In this document: piece by piece, positions 56,156 through 64,000 of the stretch | Layout of the letters: the number at the start of each line of letters is the position of its first letter | Numbering within the stretch: the stretch's first letter is position 1 | From: Sedimenticola hydrogenitrophicus | Lineage (GTDB): Bacteria; Pseudomonadota; Gammaproteobacteria; Chromatiales; Chromatiaceae | Assembly (NCBI RefSeq): GCF_029017505.1 | Contig: NZ_JAQGEI010000001.1 | Coordinates: 62,001-126,000 of the forward strand | Reading direction: 5' to 3' | Length of the DNA stretch: 64,000 bases | The notes under the pieces: generated by a model | What the model saw: the letters and a program-made list of their open reading frames with translations, nothing else | Database searches by the model: none | Told to the model about the DNA's origin: nothing | Position numbers and translations under genes: made by a program

Positions 56156-57781
56156 CTACACCTCCAGCGCGTAAGGGGTCTGCTTGAAGGTGATGCCCTC
56201 GCGGGCGGCACGGCTCCCCATGCGGTTGGCGGCGGCGTAGATCACCTTGGCCCCGGCGAATTTCGGCAGCAGATCGAACACCGGGCCGGTGAGCACATTG
56301 CCGCCGCCCACGGATTTATCCTTGAGGATGCCGTTGTAGAGCAGGTAAATCGCGCGGCCCTCGTGCACGCCGACCAAGGGGCTGGCTGTTTCGTCTCTTT
56401 TTGCCGGCGACAGACCGGTGCCGGTTTCGGCAAACCAGACGAATTCGGCGAGCTGGGCAAAACTCACGTCGCTGCGGATCTGGCCTTCGGCATCGAATAG
56501 CGGTTCCGCTGACAAGCGACAGAACTGGAAGCCACTGCCGAGACCCTCGACGGCAGTGCCCTTGGTGTTGGTGTAGCCGGTAACAACGCGCTTCATGCGC
56601 CCAGCAGTGACGGTCTTGGCAATGCCGGGGTCCATCTCTACCTGGATGAAACGACGGTTTCCGCCGTCCTGGGTGTTCTGCTTCAAAACCGCATGGCCGG
56701 TGGTGCCGGAGCCTGCGAAGCTGTCGAGAACGATGGAGTCCTTATCCGTGGCGATCTGCAGGATGCGTTGGATCAGACGGGTGGGCTTCGGGGTGATGAA
56801 GACGTCGTCAGAGGTATCGAAGTCGACCAGTTCGAGAAGCTCCTTCTTTGCCTCTTGCGTATGGCCAACATCTTTGTAGAACCACATCGTCTGTGGAACC
56901 ACGCCGTCTTTCACATCGGTCAAGAATCTTTTGAATTGTGGAATCGAATCCTGTTTCTTTCCCCACCAAATTCGATTGTCTTTATCAAGTTCTTTGAAAC
57001 GCTCCTTTGATATTGTCCAATAGCGTCCCTTTGGAGGGCCGCCAATAACTCGCCCTGATGGCGTTGTGAGAGAGTAGGTTCCATCGGAATAATAGTTCCG
57101 GGCTGAGAGATCGCTTGTCTTCCAGGGGCCTCGTGGATCATTGTCTGGATTCTTATACGCAGCATCTTGTGACTCATTGCGGCCAATTAAATTTGGCCTC
57201 CAGTTATCAGCTTTCGTCGCATAAATAACGATGTAGTCGTGGTCCTCGGATAGGTGGCGCGCTGAGTTCTTGGGCGAATATACTTTCTGCCAGAGTACTG
57301 TTGCTACAAAATTCTTTGCGCCAAAAATCTCATCCATCAGCAACCGCAGTGTCGCCACTTCGTTGTCATCTATCGAAATGACGATCGCTCCATCCTCCCG
57401 CAGAAACTGCTTCAGCAGCACCAGGCGCGGGTACATCATGCAGAGCCAGCGGTCATGCCGGTCCAGCGTTTCACCTTCCTTGCCGACCACCTCGCCCAGC
57501 CACTTGCGAATCTCCGGGCTGTTGACGTTGTCGTTGTAGACCCAGCCCTCGTTGCCGGTGTTGTAGGGCGGGTCGATGTAGATGCACTTCACCTGCCCGG
57601 CGTAGCGGGGCAGCAGGGCCTTGAGGGCGTGCAGGTTGTCGCCCTGCACGATCAGGTTGCCGGCTTCCCCGGCATCCTCAGCGCCGCAGGAAAGCTCGGG
57701 CACCGGCTCCAGCAGGCGGAACGGTACTTCTTTGTGGTGTTTGACGACGGCTTCTTTGCCGATCCAGTTCAATGTAGGCAT
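56156..57781 (-). CDS. Type III DNA methyltransferase (Mod)
   Basis: 541 residues. The catalytic motif IV is DPPYNTG (residues 70-76) and precedes the SAM motif I DSFAGSGTTGHAVL (about 360), the beta-class order of type III Mod proteins. The segment between them contains the target-recognition region. The product probably methylates adenine and supplies sequence specificity to Res. The gene is 21 bp after the Fic gene and 2 bp before the zeta-like gene. The recognition site cannot be deduced. Confidence 0.94.
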   Translation of the reverse strand: MPTLNWIGKEAVVKHHKEVPFRLLEPVPELSCGAEDAGEAGNLIVQGDNLHALKALLPRYAGQVKCIYIDPPYNTGNEGWVYNDNVNSPEIRKWLGEVVGKEGETLDRHDRWLCMMYPRLVLLKQFLREDGAIVISIDDNEVATLRLLMDEIFGAKNFVATVLWQKVYSPKNSARHLSEDHDYIVIYATKADNWRPNLIGRNESQDAAYKNPDNDPRGPWKTSDLSARNYYSDGTYSLTTPSGRVIGGPPKGRYWTISKERFKELDKDNRIWWGKKQDSIPQFKRFLTDVKDGVVPQTMWFYKDVGHTQEAKKELLELVDFDTSDDVFITPKPTRLIQRILQIATDKDSIVLDSFAGSGTTGHAVLKQNTQDGGNRRFIQVEMDPGIAKTVTAGRMKRVVTGYTNTKGTAVEGLGSGFQFCRLSAEPLFDAEGQIRSDVSFAQLAEFVWFAETGTGLSPAKRDETASPLVGVHEGRAIYLLYNGILKDKSVGGGNVLTGPVFDLLPKFAGAKVIYAAANRMGSRAAREGITFKQTPYALEV

Positions 57782-57802
57782 TCGCGTTCCCGTTAGGTTT
57801 TT

Positions 57803-58870
57803 CTATTCTTGTGCTGGCGGTCGTTGGCCGAGGCCGACCCACTTGGCGCCTCGCCCCTTGCCCGTGGGGGCGATCAATCCTTCGCTCTTCATCGCACGCA
57901 GTACCAGCCGCACCATGTCGCGGCTGACGCCGGGGCAGGCTTGTTCGATCTCGGAGATGGAAAAGGGCAGGTTGCGTTTGAGGATCTCCGCGCGCACCCG
58001 GTCGCCCTTGGCCCCGCGTCCGTGTGAGAGGCTGCCGACCCGCTCCTCGAATTCCTTGTAGGCGCACAGCAGGGCGCCCCAAAAGTAGTCGAGCCAGGGC
58101 GCGATGTCGTGCGCGGCCTCGTGCCAGCCCTGGGAGCTGGCTTCCAGCGTTTCGTAGTAGCTCTCTTTCGATTCCTCGAAGATGCGCTCCAGGCTGATGA
58201 AGCGGCCCACGGCGTAATCGAAGTGGTAGAGCAGTTGCAGGGTGAGCAGCCGCGCCATGCGTCCGTTGCCGTCCGGGAACGGATGAATGCACAGGAAGTC
58301 GAGAATGGCCAGGGGCACCAGCACCAGCGGATCGGCCAGGTGCTGGTCCAGCGCGGCGCGATAGCGTGCGATCAGGTCGGTCATTGCCATCGGTGCGAGA
58401 TGCGCGGCGACCGGACGGAACCGGATACGTGAACTCCCATCCGGGTGCCGTTCGACGATATCGTTGTTGGTCGCCTTCCAGTGTCCGCCCGGCTGCGGCA
58501 TGTAGCGGTAGAGGATGCCGTGCAGCTGGAGCACCGTGCCATCGGAGAACGGCATCCGTTCGCCACTTTCGTGAATCAGTGCCAGTGCATCGCGGTACCC
58601 GGCGACCTCCTGTTCGGACCGGCTCTTGGGCGTGGCGTTCTTGAGGACCAGCGATTTGAGCCGGCTCGCCGCGACGACCACCCCTTCGAGACGGTTGGAC
58701 GACTCGGTCGACTCGACCGCCGCGACTTGTCGCAGATCGCTCAGTACTTCGGGGGACTGGGCGACGTACAGCCGCTGTTTGCCCCGGTACTCCCCCAGGG
58801 CACGCAGCGTCGCCAGTTGCTGGGCGTCAAAGCGCAGCGCGGCAAGGTAGTCGGGCGACAGTGAGTGCAT
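57803..58870 (-). CDS. Fic-domain AMPylase with N-terminal inhibitory motif and C-terminal winged helix
   Basis: 355 residues. An N-terminal helix carries the inhibitory motif SNRLEG (S/T-x3-E-G, near residue 58-64). The Fic core has HPFPDGNGRMARL (catalytic His near 196). The C-terminal ~65 residues (RAEILKRNLPFSISEIEQACPGVSRDMVRLVLRAMKSEGLI) form a winged helix, so the protein may bind DNA. Its class is self-inhibited, transferring AMP when the inhibitory Glu is displaced. It is the first gene of the Mod/zeta/Res operon, downstream of four phased repeat motifs that it could recognise. Confidence 0.92.
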   Translation of the reverse strand: MHSLSPDYLAALRFDAQQLATLRALGEYRGKQRLYVAQSPEVLSDLRQVAAVESTESSNRLEGVVVAASRLKSLVLKNATPKSRSEQEVAGYRDALALIHESGERMPFSDGTVLQLHGILYRYMPQPGGHWKATNNDIVERHPDGSSRIRFRPVAAHLAPMAMTDLIARYRAALDQHLADPLVLVPLAILDFLCIHPFPDGNGRMARLLTLQLLYHFDYAVGRFISLERIFEESKESYYETLEASSQGWHEAAHDIAPWLDYFWGALLCAYKEFEERVGSLSHGRGAKGDRVRAEILKRNLPFSISEIEQACPGVSRDMVRLVLRAMKSEGLIAPTGKGRGAKWVGLGQRPPAQE

Positions 58871-58891
58871 GGCTCGTCACGGTTTGAATAA

Positions 58892-58964
58892 ATGGGGTAA
58901 TCCTACTGCATAACGGGGTATTAAGCTACTCTATTACCCCAATAAAGAGCAGGTTACCCCGTTT
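58892..58964. promoter_or_regulatory. Four phased GGGGTAA-type motifs upstream of the Fic/restriction operon
   Basis: The GGGG cores lie at 58894-58897 and 58915-58918 (plus orientation), and CCCC cores at 58937-58940 and 58957-58960 (minus orientation). Each sits in a shared context: AATGGGGTAAT, AACGGGGTATT, TATTACCCCAA and GTTACCCCGTT. Spacing is 21, 22 and 20 bp, about two helical turns each, with overall dyad symmetry near 58927. The array ends about 20 bp upstream of the Fic start. It has the form of a cooperative operator. Confidence 0.65.
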
Positions 58965-59101
58965 AGGGTCCGCCATAGGGAAATATGGGTGTGTGGGTCG
59001 CCTAACGATTGAACATTGCCATGCGAGGTACGAGCGTCGGCAGTTTTCAATTTTGCCAGGGATTTTGCTGAGAATGAGCCTCTAACAGGGCAGGATTAGC
59101 A

Positions 59102-59189
59102 CGTAGGTTGGGATGAGGAACGAATCCCAACATCAGGAGGTATGGTTCAGCGCCATATGTTGGGGTTCGCAGGCTCACCCCAACCTACG
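59102..59189. repeat. Long imperfect inverted repeat with GTAGGTTGGG arms
   Basis: CGTAGGTTGGGATGAGGAACG with ATCCCAACAT (59102-59133) pairs with ATGTTGGGGTTCG, then CAGGCTCACCCCAACCTACG (59156-59189). This is a dispersed hairpin repeat type frequent in gammaproteobacterial intergenic DNA. It lies between the Fic promoter region and the 3' end of the HerA-like gene and has no coding capacity. Confidence 0.65.
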
Positions 59190-59209
59190 ACCTTGTTACT
59201 GCCTCCCCA

Positions 59210-60682
59210 TCACCGCTTCCCCATAATCGACCCCAACACCCCACGAATAATCTGCCGGCCGATGGTGCTGCCCACGGACCTGGCAGCACTTTTAAAGAAG
59301 GATTCCAGCACGGTCTGGCGACCACTCCCGCTACGTTTTTCTGCCTTTGCCAACTCCTTCTGCCGCGCCTGCTCCACTTCGGCGGCCTGTTGCGTTTCGG
59401 CCTGCTTGGCGGCGCGTTCAGTGAGTATTTCGTGAGCGGATTGGCGGTCCACGGCTTGCTCGTAGATGCCGGCGACCAGCGAGCCGGACATGATAGTCTG
59501 GCGCAGGGGTTTGGTGATGGGGCCAATCTGGCTCTCCGGGGGGCGGATCAGGGTACGCTCGACCATCCCGGGGCGTCCCTTGGCGTCCAGGGTGGAGACC
59601 AGCGCCTCGCCCAGGCCCAGTTCGCTGATCACCTGTTCGGTATCCAGGGTCGGGTTGTCGCGGAAGGTCTGGGCGGCGGCGCGCAGTGCCTTCTGGTCCT
59701 TGGCGGTGTAGGCGCGCAGGGCGTGCTGGATGCGGTTGCCGAGCTGGCCGAGGACCGTGTCCGGGATATCCAGCGGATTCTGGGTGACGAAGTAGACCCC
59801 GACCCCCTTGGAGCGGATCAGTCGCACCACCTGTTCGATCTTGTCCAGCAGCGCTTCCGGGGCATCGTCAAACAGCAGGTGCGCCTCGTCGAAGAACAGC
59901 ACCAGTTTGGGTTTTTCCCGGTCGCCCACCTCGGGCAGCTGTTCAAACAGTTCCGACAGCAGCCAGAACAGGAAGGTGCTGTAGAGTTGCGGGGCGTTCA
60001 TCAACTGGTCGGCGGCGAGGATGTTTATGACGCCCAATCCGTTCTCGTCGGTCTGCAGCAGGTCGGCCAGGTTGAGGGCCGGTTCACCAAACAGTTGGCT
60101 GCCGCCCTGGTCCTCCAGGCTGATCAGGCGGCGCTGGATGGCGCCGACGCTGGCGGCGGAGACGTTGCCGTAAAGGGTGCGGAATTCGGCGGCGTTCTCC
60201 GCCACGAATTGCAGGATGGCGCGCAGGTCCTTGATGTCCAGCAGCAGCCAGCCGTTTTCGTCGGCAACCCGGAACACCAGTGCCAGCCCCCCCTGCTGGG
60301 TGTCGTTGAGATTGAGCAGGCGGGCCAGCAGCAGCGGTCCCATTTCCGAAATGGTGGTGCGCACCGGGTGGCCCTGCTGGCCGTAGATGTCCCAGAAGGT
60401 GACCGGGAAACCGCGGAAGGTGAACTCATCCAGCGACATCCGCTCCAGTCGCTCCTGAATCTTCGGGTGGGGTTTGCCCGGCTGGCCGAGACCGGAGAGG
60501 TCACCCTTCACGTCGGCCAGGAATACCGGTACCCCGAGGCGGCTGAAGGACTCGGCCAGCCCCTGCAGGGTGACGGTCTTGCCGGTACCGGTGGCGCCGG
60601 CGATCAGGCCGTGGCGGTTGGCCATGTTGGGCAGCAGCCCGACATCTTTGTCACTGCAACCCAGGTAGATCATCTGTTCCAT
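59210..60682 (-). CDS. HerA-like ATPase of the YjgR/DUF853 family
   Basis: 490 residues. Walker A is IAGATGTGKTVTLQGL (about residues 27-42), Walker B KLVLFFDEAHLLFDD, then the conserved SKGVGVYFVTQNPLDIPDTVLGQLGNRIQHALRA. The C-terminal ~70 residues are a charged coiled coil (ERAAKQAETQQAAEVEQARQ) ending in a short Gly-rich tail. The family is widespread with no settled role; HerA relatives move DNA or act in defence. It is transcribed alone. Confidence 0.93.
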   Translation of the reverse strand: MEQMIYLGCSDKDVGLLPNMANRHGLIAGATGTGKTVTLQGLAESFSRLGVPVFLADVKGDLSGLGQPGKPHPKIQERLERMSLDEFTFRGFPVTFWDIYGQQGHPVRTTISEMGPLLLARLLNLNDTQQGGLALVFRVADENGWLLLDIKDLRAILQFVAENAAEFRTLYGNVSAASVGAIQRRLISLEDQGGSQLFGEPALNLADLLQTDENGLGVINILAADQLMNAPQLYSTFLFWLLSELFEQLPEVGDREKPKLVLFFDEAHLLFDDAPEALLDKIEQVVRLIRSKGVGVYFVTQNPLDIPDTVLGQLGNRIQHALRAYTAKDQKALRAAAQTFRDNPTLDTEQVISELGLGEALVSTLDAKGRPGMVERTLIRPPESQIGPITKPLRQTIMSGSLVAGIYEQAVDRQSAHEILTERAAKQAETQQAAEVEQARQKELAKAEKRSGSGRQTVLESFFKSAARSVGSTIGRQIIRGVLGSIMGKR

Positions 60683-60783
60683 TGTTGGTATTCCTTCTCC
60701 GACTTTAAATTATTCATGATGGCCAGCGGGCATCCGCGTGGGCAAAAAAAACGTGCCCACCCTACCGGGCTGTTGCCAGCCTC

Positions 60784-60810
60784 GGGCAGGCACGGGGGCC
60801 TGCCCCTACG
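60784..60810. repeat. Short palindromic repeat related to the 104-bp array
   Basis: GGGCAGGCAC-GGGGGC-CTGCCCCTACG is a copy of the GGCAGGC palindrome found four times at 63424-63779. It lies in the 158-bp gap between the DUF2207 and YjgR-like genes, next to a further CGTGCCCACCCTACC motif. Confidence 0.55.
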
Positions 60811-60840
60811 ATTGAACAGGTGTGCATTCTGCGCAGAGGG

Positions 60841-62760
60841 CTACCAGCCACCCCCGCCGCCACCGCCGCCGCCACCACCGGAGGAGCCCCCGCCGCCGCT
60901 GCCGGAGGAGGAGCCCGGTGCGCTGGAAGAGGAGGAGATGGCCGAGCCCATGGCGCTGCCCACGGCGCTGGTGAAGCCGCTGAGGTTGCGGCTGTTCCAG
61001 CTCCGGCCGCTGTACCAGGTGGGGTGGTAGGCGTGGCCATCCTGTCCGGCGCCGGCCAGCACCTGGGTGAAGCGTTCCGCCCACTGCTGTTCGACCCCCA
61101 GTGCCAGGGCGTAGGGAAGGTAGGCCTCGAACAGCGCCGGGGTCTTCTCCACCGGGTGCTTGAAGTTCAGTTCGTCCTGTTCGGCCACCCCGAGATACTG
61201 CTTGAAGCCCTCGACCTTCTGCAACAGTTGCTGGCCGGCCAGGGTCGGCGCCTTGAGCCACTCGTAGAATGCCACATTGATGGCGATGGCGAGCAGCAGC
61301 ATCAGGGTGAAGGGGAGTGAGATGGCGAAGGTGAGCATACCGATGCCGAATACCTCGCCGGCCAGGAAGGGCAGGGCGAACAGGGTGACGCCGATCGCCT
61401 TGGCGTAGCTGCCGACGCCGCTGCCGAGCGCATCGCGCCAGGCCCGATAGATGCCGACCACCATCTTGAACACGGCGATGCTCCAGATGGAGAGCCAGAC
61501 CATCATGAAGCCGCCCAGCATCAGTTTCTCTTCCGAGCCGACACTCCATAAACCGACCCCGAGCAGGGCCAGGGTGATCAGCAGGCCCGGTACGATAAAG
61601 CCGCTGTTACGGACGAAGTAGCGTTTTTCATAATCCCGCTTCAGTGACGCCTTGTGCGCCTCCAGCGCCTTGGCGATTTTCCGGTGATTGGTTTGGTGCA
61701 GCTTGATCTTGTGGTCGCGGCCACCGAACAGGGCGCTGGCGATGGCACCCTCGCCGGGGGCCAGGGTGGGCGACTTGCCGGTCTTCTCCAGGGTGAACTT
61801 GCCCGCCCTGTCCTCCTTGATTTTGAGATAACCGCTGACCGCCATGTTGACCACGGCCGCACCGAAGGTCTGGTGGTCGTAGCCCATCTTCTGAATAAAG
61901 CGCATGGCGGCGGGGGAGTAGCCCTTGGGCGGGGTGTAGAGTGGGATGATCACGCCCAGTTCCGGGTCGCGGCCCACCCGATACCAGATGGCCGTGAAGT
62001 AGGCCAGCAGTAGCAGCAGGCCGCCGCCGGCGATCAGGAAGCCCTGGTTGTCGGTCAGGAACCAGCTGATGCGCTGCTGCCGGTCCGGTTCCGTGACATG
62101 GCCCTTGGGCCAACTGGTGACCAGGGTCAGCCCGTGGTGGACCGGCAGCGGGGCGGTGGTTTCGAACAGCGCCTTGCCGTCCTCGTCCACCCGGGCGCTG
62201 TACTGTTGCCCCCGGGCGCCCTGGGCGCCGGTGTAGCCCTCGACCCGGATCGCACCGGTGGGAACCTCGGGTGGCAGGGTGACCCGGGCGCCGGCGCGCT
62301 CGATGGGGAAGTCCCAGCCGTTGCCGGTGACGTTCCAGTAGAGCTCGTCATGCTCGGCGAAGAAGCCGAGCTGCCGGCTGGTGCGGTAGCGCAGGGTGTA
62401 ACGGTAGACCCCCGGCTTCAGGTAGACGTTCTGGCTGCCGGCATAGATGCGCATGCCGTTGTCCTGGGCCTCGCTGCGGTAGGGCTCGCTGCGGCCGTCG
62501 CGGCGCACCTCCAGCAGTTCGAATCCCACCCGGTAGCGGTTGCCGAGGCGGTCTTTGTAGTCGGTGGGAAAGTCGCGGAAGATACCGCGGCGGATCTTGT
62601 TGCCTTCGGCCCGTACCTCGATGGTCTCCTCCACCAGCATGCTGCCGTCGCGCTGCACCTGGATGTCGCTGAAGTAGTCGAGGATGCGCTCCTGGGCGAT
62701 ACTGGGGGTGGAGAGGAGCAGCAACAACAGCAGGGTGACGGGTCTGAAAGGGTTCGGCAC
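60841..62760 (-). CDS. DUF2207 membrane protein with poly-glycine C-terminus
   Basis: 639 residues from a GTG start that overlaps the LemA stop by one base. A signal peptide (about 1-22) precedes the DUF2207 beta domain (about 25-230). A helix follows at about 247-268 and a cytoplasmic part to about 390. Helices lie near 393-413, 425-450, 470-490 and 492-512, and the C-terminus ends in a Ser/Gly tract with eleven Gly before the final Trp. The LemA-DUF2207 pair is a common envelope module of unsettled function; related proteins end in an export-type GG-rich tail. Confidence 0.9.
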   Translation of the reverse strand: MPNPFRPVTLLLLLLLSTPSIAQERILDYFSDIQVQRDGSMLVEETIEVRAEGNKIRRGIFRDFPTDYKDRLGNRYRVGFELLEVRRDGRSEPYRSEAQDNGMRIYAGSQNVYLKPGVYRYTLRYRTSRQLGFFAEHDELYWNVTGNGWDFPIERAGARVTLPPEVPTGAIRVEGYTGAQGARGQQYSARVDEDGKALFETTAPLPVHHGLTLVTSWPKGHVTEPDRQQRISWFLTDNQGFLIAGGGLLLLLAYFTAIWYRVGRDPELGVIIPLYTPPKGYSPAAMRFIQKMGYDHQTFGAAVVNMAVSGYLKIKEDRAGKFTLEKTGKSPTLAPGEGAIASALFGGRDHKIKLHQTNHRKIAKALEAHKASLKRDYEKRYFVRNSGFIVPGLLITLALLGVGLWSVGSEEKLMLGGFMMVWLSIWSIAVFKMVVGIYRAWRDALGSGVGSYAKAIGVTLFALPFLAGEVFGIGMLTFAISLPFTLMLLLAIAINVAFYEWLKAPTLAGQQLLQKVEGFKQYLGVAEQDELNFKHPVEKTPALFEAYLPYALALGVEQQWAERFTQVLAGAGQDGHAYHPTWYSGRSWNSRNLSGFTSAVGSAMGSAISSSSSAPGSSSGSGGGGSSGGGGGGGGGGGW

Positions 62761-63302
62761 TAACGTATCTCCGGTGGATCGACCTCCACCGCGCTCTCCA
62801 GCTCGAAGAAGGCGGCGGGGTGGAAGCGGAAGGTGCGGGCGATCAGCAGATCAGGAAAGGAGTCGATGCGCACGTTCAGGTTGCGTACCGCGCCGTTGTA
62901 ATAGCGGCGCGCGTACTGGATGTGGTTCTCCACGTCGCTGAGCTGTTGCAGCAGATCCAGATACTGCGCGCCGGCCTTCAGGTCGGGGTAGGCCTCGGCC
63001 AGCAGCAGCAGGGAGCGCAGCTGTTCATTGAGGTCGCTCTCCAGCCGGCCCCGTTCCGCCGGCGCGGTGGTGGCCGAGGCGGCCGTGCGCAGGTGGGTGA
63101 TGTGGTCCAGGGTGGACTGCTCGTAGCGGGCGTAGGCCTGTACCGCATCTACCAGTTTGGGGATCAGGTCGTGGCGCCGTTTCAGCTGCACGTCGATATC
63201 GCTCCAGGCCGCCAGTACCCGGTTTTTGTCCCGCACCAGTTTGTTGTAGATGATGATGGCCCAGGCAATGAGCGGCAGCAGTAGCAACAGCAGTATTTCC
63301 AT
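62760..63302 (-). CDS. LemA-family membrane protein
   Basis: 180 residues: one N-terminal helix (MEILLLLLLPLIAWAIIIY) followed by the LemA helical bundle with NKLVRDKNRVLAAWSDIDVQLKRRHDLIPKLV, LSDVENHIQYARRYYNGAVRNLNVRIDSFPDLLIA and a typical FELE near the C-terminus. LemA proteins are anchored by the first helix. The stop overlaps the DUF2207 start (TAGTG), so the two are co-translated. Confidence 0.95.
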   Translation of the reverse strand: MEILLLLLLPLIAWAIIIYNKLVRDKNRVLAAWSDIDVQLKRRHDLIPKLVDAVQAYARYEQSTLDHITHLRTAASATTAPAERGRLESDLNEQLRSLLLLAEAYPDLKAGAQYLDLLQQLSDVENHIQYARRYYNGAVRNLNVRIDSFPDLLIARTFRFHPAAFFELESAVEVDPPEIR

Positions 63303-63423
63303 TGCGCCCGAGTTCCTCTGTTTTTATCGTTGTGCTACCCGGTGTAACCGGCAACCGGTTCCAGTTTGCGTTCTCGCCGATGGGATTTCAAATTTTTCTT
63401 TGCTGGTGAGACCGAAACCATGA

Positions 63424-63779
63424 GGGCAACCACGGGGGGTTGCCCCTACGGGATGGTGAATTTTTTTGGAAAGGTGCGTAGGGGCAGGCCCCTGTGCCTG
63501 CCCGGGTCGCTGGCACGGTGAACAGCAGGGCAACCACGGGGGGTTGCCCCTACGGGATTGAGGATGTTTTTGGAAAGGTGCGTAGGGGCAGGCCCTTGTG
63601 CCTGCCCGGGTCGTTGGCACGGTGAATAGAAGGGCAACCACGGGGGGTTGCCCCTACGGGATTGAGGATGTTTTTGGAAAGGTGCGTAGGGGCAGGCCCT
63701 TGTGCCTGCCCGGGTCGCTGGCACGGTGAATAGAAGGGCAACCACGGGGGGTTGCCCCTACGGGGTTGTGGGTGTTTTT
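63424..63779. repeat. 104-bp tandem repeat, about 3.4 units
   Basis: Units begin at 63424, 63528, 63632 and 63736, exactly 104 bp apart, with over 95% identity between the later copies. Each unit holds two hairpins: GGGCAACC-ACGGGG-GGTTGCCC and a GGGCAGGC/GCCTGCCC palindrome, separated by TTTTTGGAAAGGTGCG. The last unit is truncated at about 44 bp, just before the stop of the exopolyphosphatase gene. Because 104 is not a multiple of 3, open frames across it change register with each unit, and it is not coding. Confidence 0.92.
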
Positions 63780-63783
63780 CTGA

Positions 63784-64000
63784 TCAGCTGAACCGCAGCT
63801 CGAAGCCGCGGCCGGCCAGCTGCCTGGCCTCCTGCTCCAGTTCGGCGTGGGGCAGGGTGTGGGTGGTGAGCCAGTGCTCGGGGAAGGTCAGTTGCAGGCG
63901 GCTTTCGGCCACCTCGATCGCCACCTTCACCTGGGTGGCGGCGGAGCGCGCCCGGTGCAGCAATACCGACAGGCGCAGCAGGATGCACAGGCGCAGGGCG
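63784..64000 (-). CDS. ppx: Exopolyphosphatase (Ppx/GppA family), C-terminal end only
   Basis: The minus-strand frame ending at TGA 63786-63784 encodes 72 visible residues: LCILLRLSVLLHRARSA, then LQLTFPEHWLTTHTLPHAELEQEARQL and GFELRFS. This matches the HD-domain-to-C-terminal tail of Ppx proteins, which hydrolyse polyphosphate. The gene continues beyond the window edge, so the catalytic N-terminal domain cannot be checked; GppA is the alternative. Confidence 0.75.
   Translation of the reverse strand, partial: ALRLCILLRLSVLLHRARSAATQVKVAIEVAESRLQLTFPEHWLTTHTLPHAELEQEARQLAGRGFELRFS

Noticed and set aside
63446-63745. Pro/Arg-rich open frames on the minus strand across the 104-bp array
   Set aside because: The repeat period is not a multiple of three, so the frames change register with each unit; they arise from GC-rich tandem DNA.
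63424-63779. CRISPR array
   Set aside because: Units are identical over their whole 104 bp with no unique spacers, and no cas gene is present.

Overview
The window is GC-rich with compact, often overlapping operons. Its content suggests a respiratory, probably environmental gammaproteobacterium: NarX/NarL-type regulators, TRAP transport under sigma-54 control, many cyclic-di-GMP enzymes, a TonB receptor, cobalamin salvage, and a type III restriction-modification locus. A Chromatiales-like sulfur-oxidiser relative would fit, but that placement is inference from gene content. No rRNA, tRNA or CRISPR array was seen.

Layout. 1-2.2 kb: the end of a NarX-like kinase, its NarL-type regulator and a rhodanese protein. 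2.7-6.4 kb (minus): histidine kinase, receiver, receiver-PP2C phosphatase and STAS protein in one tight operon, a partner-switching cascade. 6.6-13 kb (minus): TonB receptor, YfiR-like periplasmic protein, CHASE8 kinase, receiver and receiver-GGDEF-EAL protein, a probable envelope-to-c-di-GMP pathway. 13.5-19.4 kb: glycogen phosphorylase, two toxin-antitoxin loci (TumE-type and HipBA) and tag. 19.5-23.5 kb: arsM with a SigZ-type sigma factor, a cytochrome c and an ABC-2 exporter. 23.7-28.4 kb: alanine dehydrogenase, then a cobalamin riboswitch with an adenosyltransferase, CbiA/CobB and a BtuF-like protein. 28.8-36.9 kb: a PAS-sigma-54 activator, a -24/-12 promoter, TRAP genes, a universal stress protein, an SRPBCC protein and a CoA-transferase gene interrupted by an in-frame amber codon. 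37-52 kb: a large DUF1631/GGDEF/EAL protein, metabolic and housekeeping genes, a PAS-GAF-GGDEF protein and a di-haem peroxidase. 52.7-58.9 kb (minus): a defence operon of Fic, Mod, a zeta-like kinase, a small protein and Res. 59.2-64 kb: a HerA-like ATPase, DUF2207 and LemA proteins, a 104-bp tandem repeat and the end of an exopolyphosphatase.

The strongest structural theme is a set of at least four families of short fold-back, MITE-like elements with terminal inverted repeats. Three copies lie inside or against the cobalamin operon, one of them between the riboswitch aptamer and the first gene. Other notable signals are four evenly phased GGGGTAA-type motifs upstream of the Fic/restriction operon, a near-consensus IscR-type site at the promoter of the partner-switch operon, palindromic candidate enhancer sites upstream of the TRAP sigma-54 promoter, and remnants of an AraC regulator and of an arsM tail.
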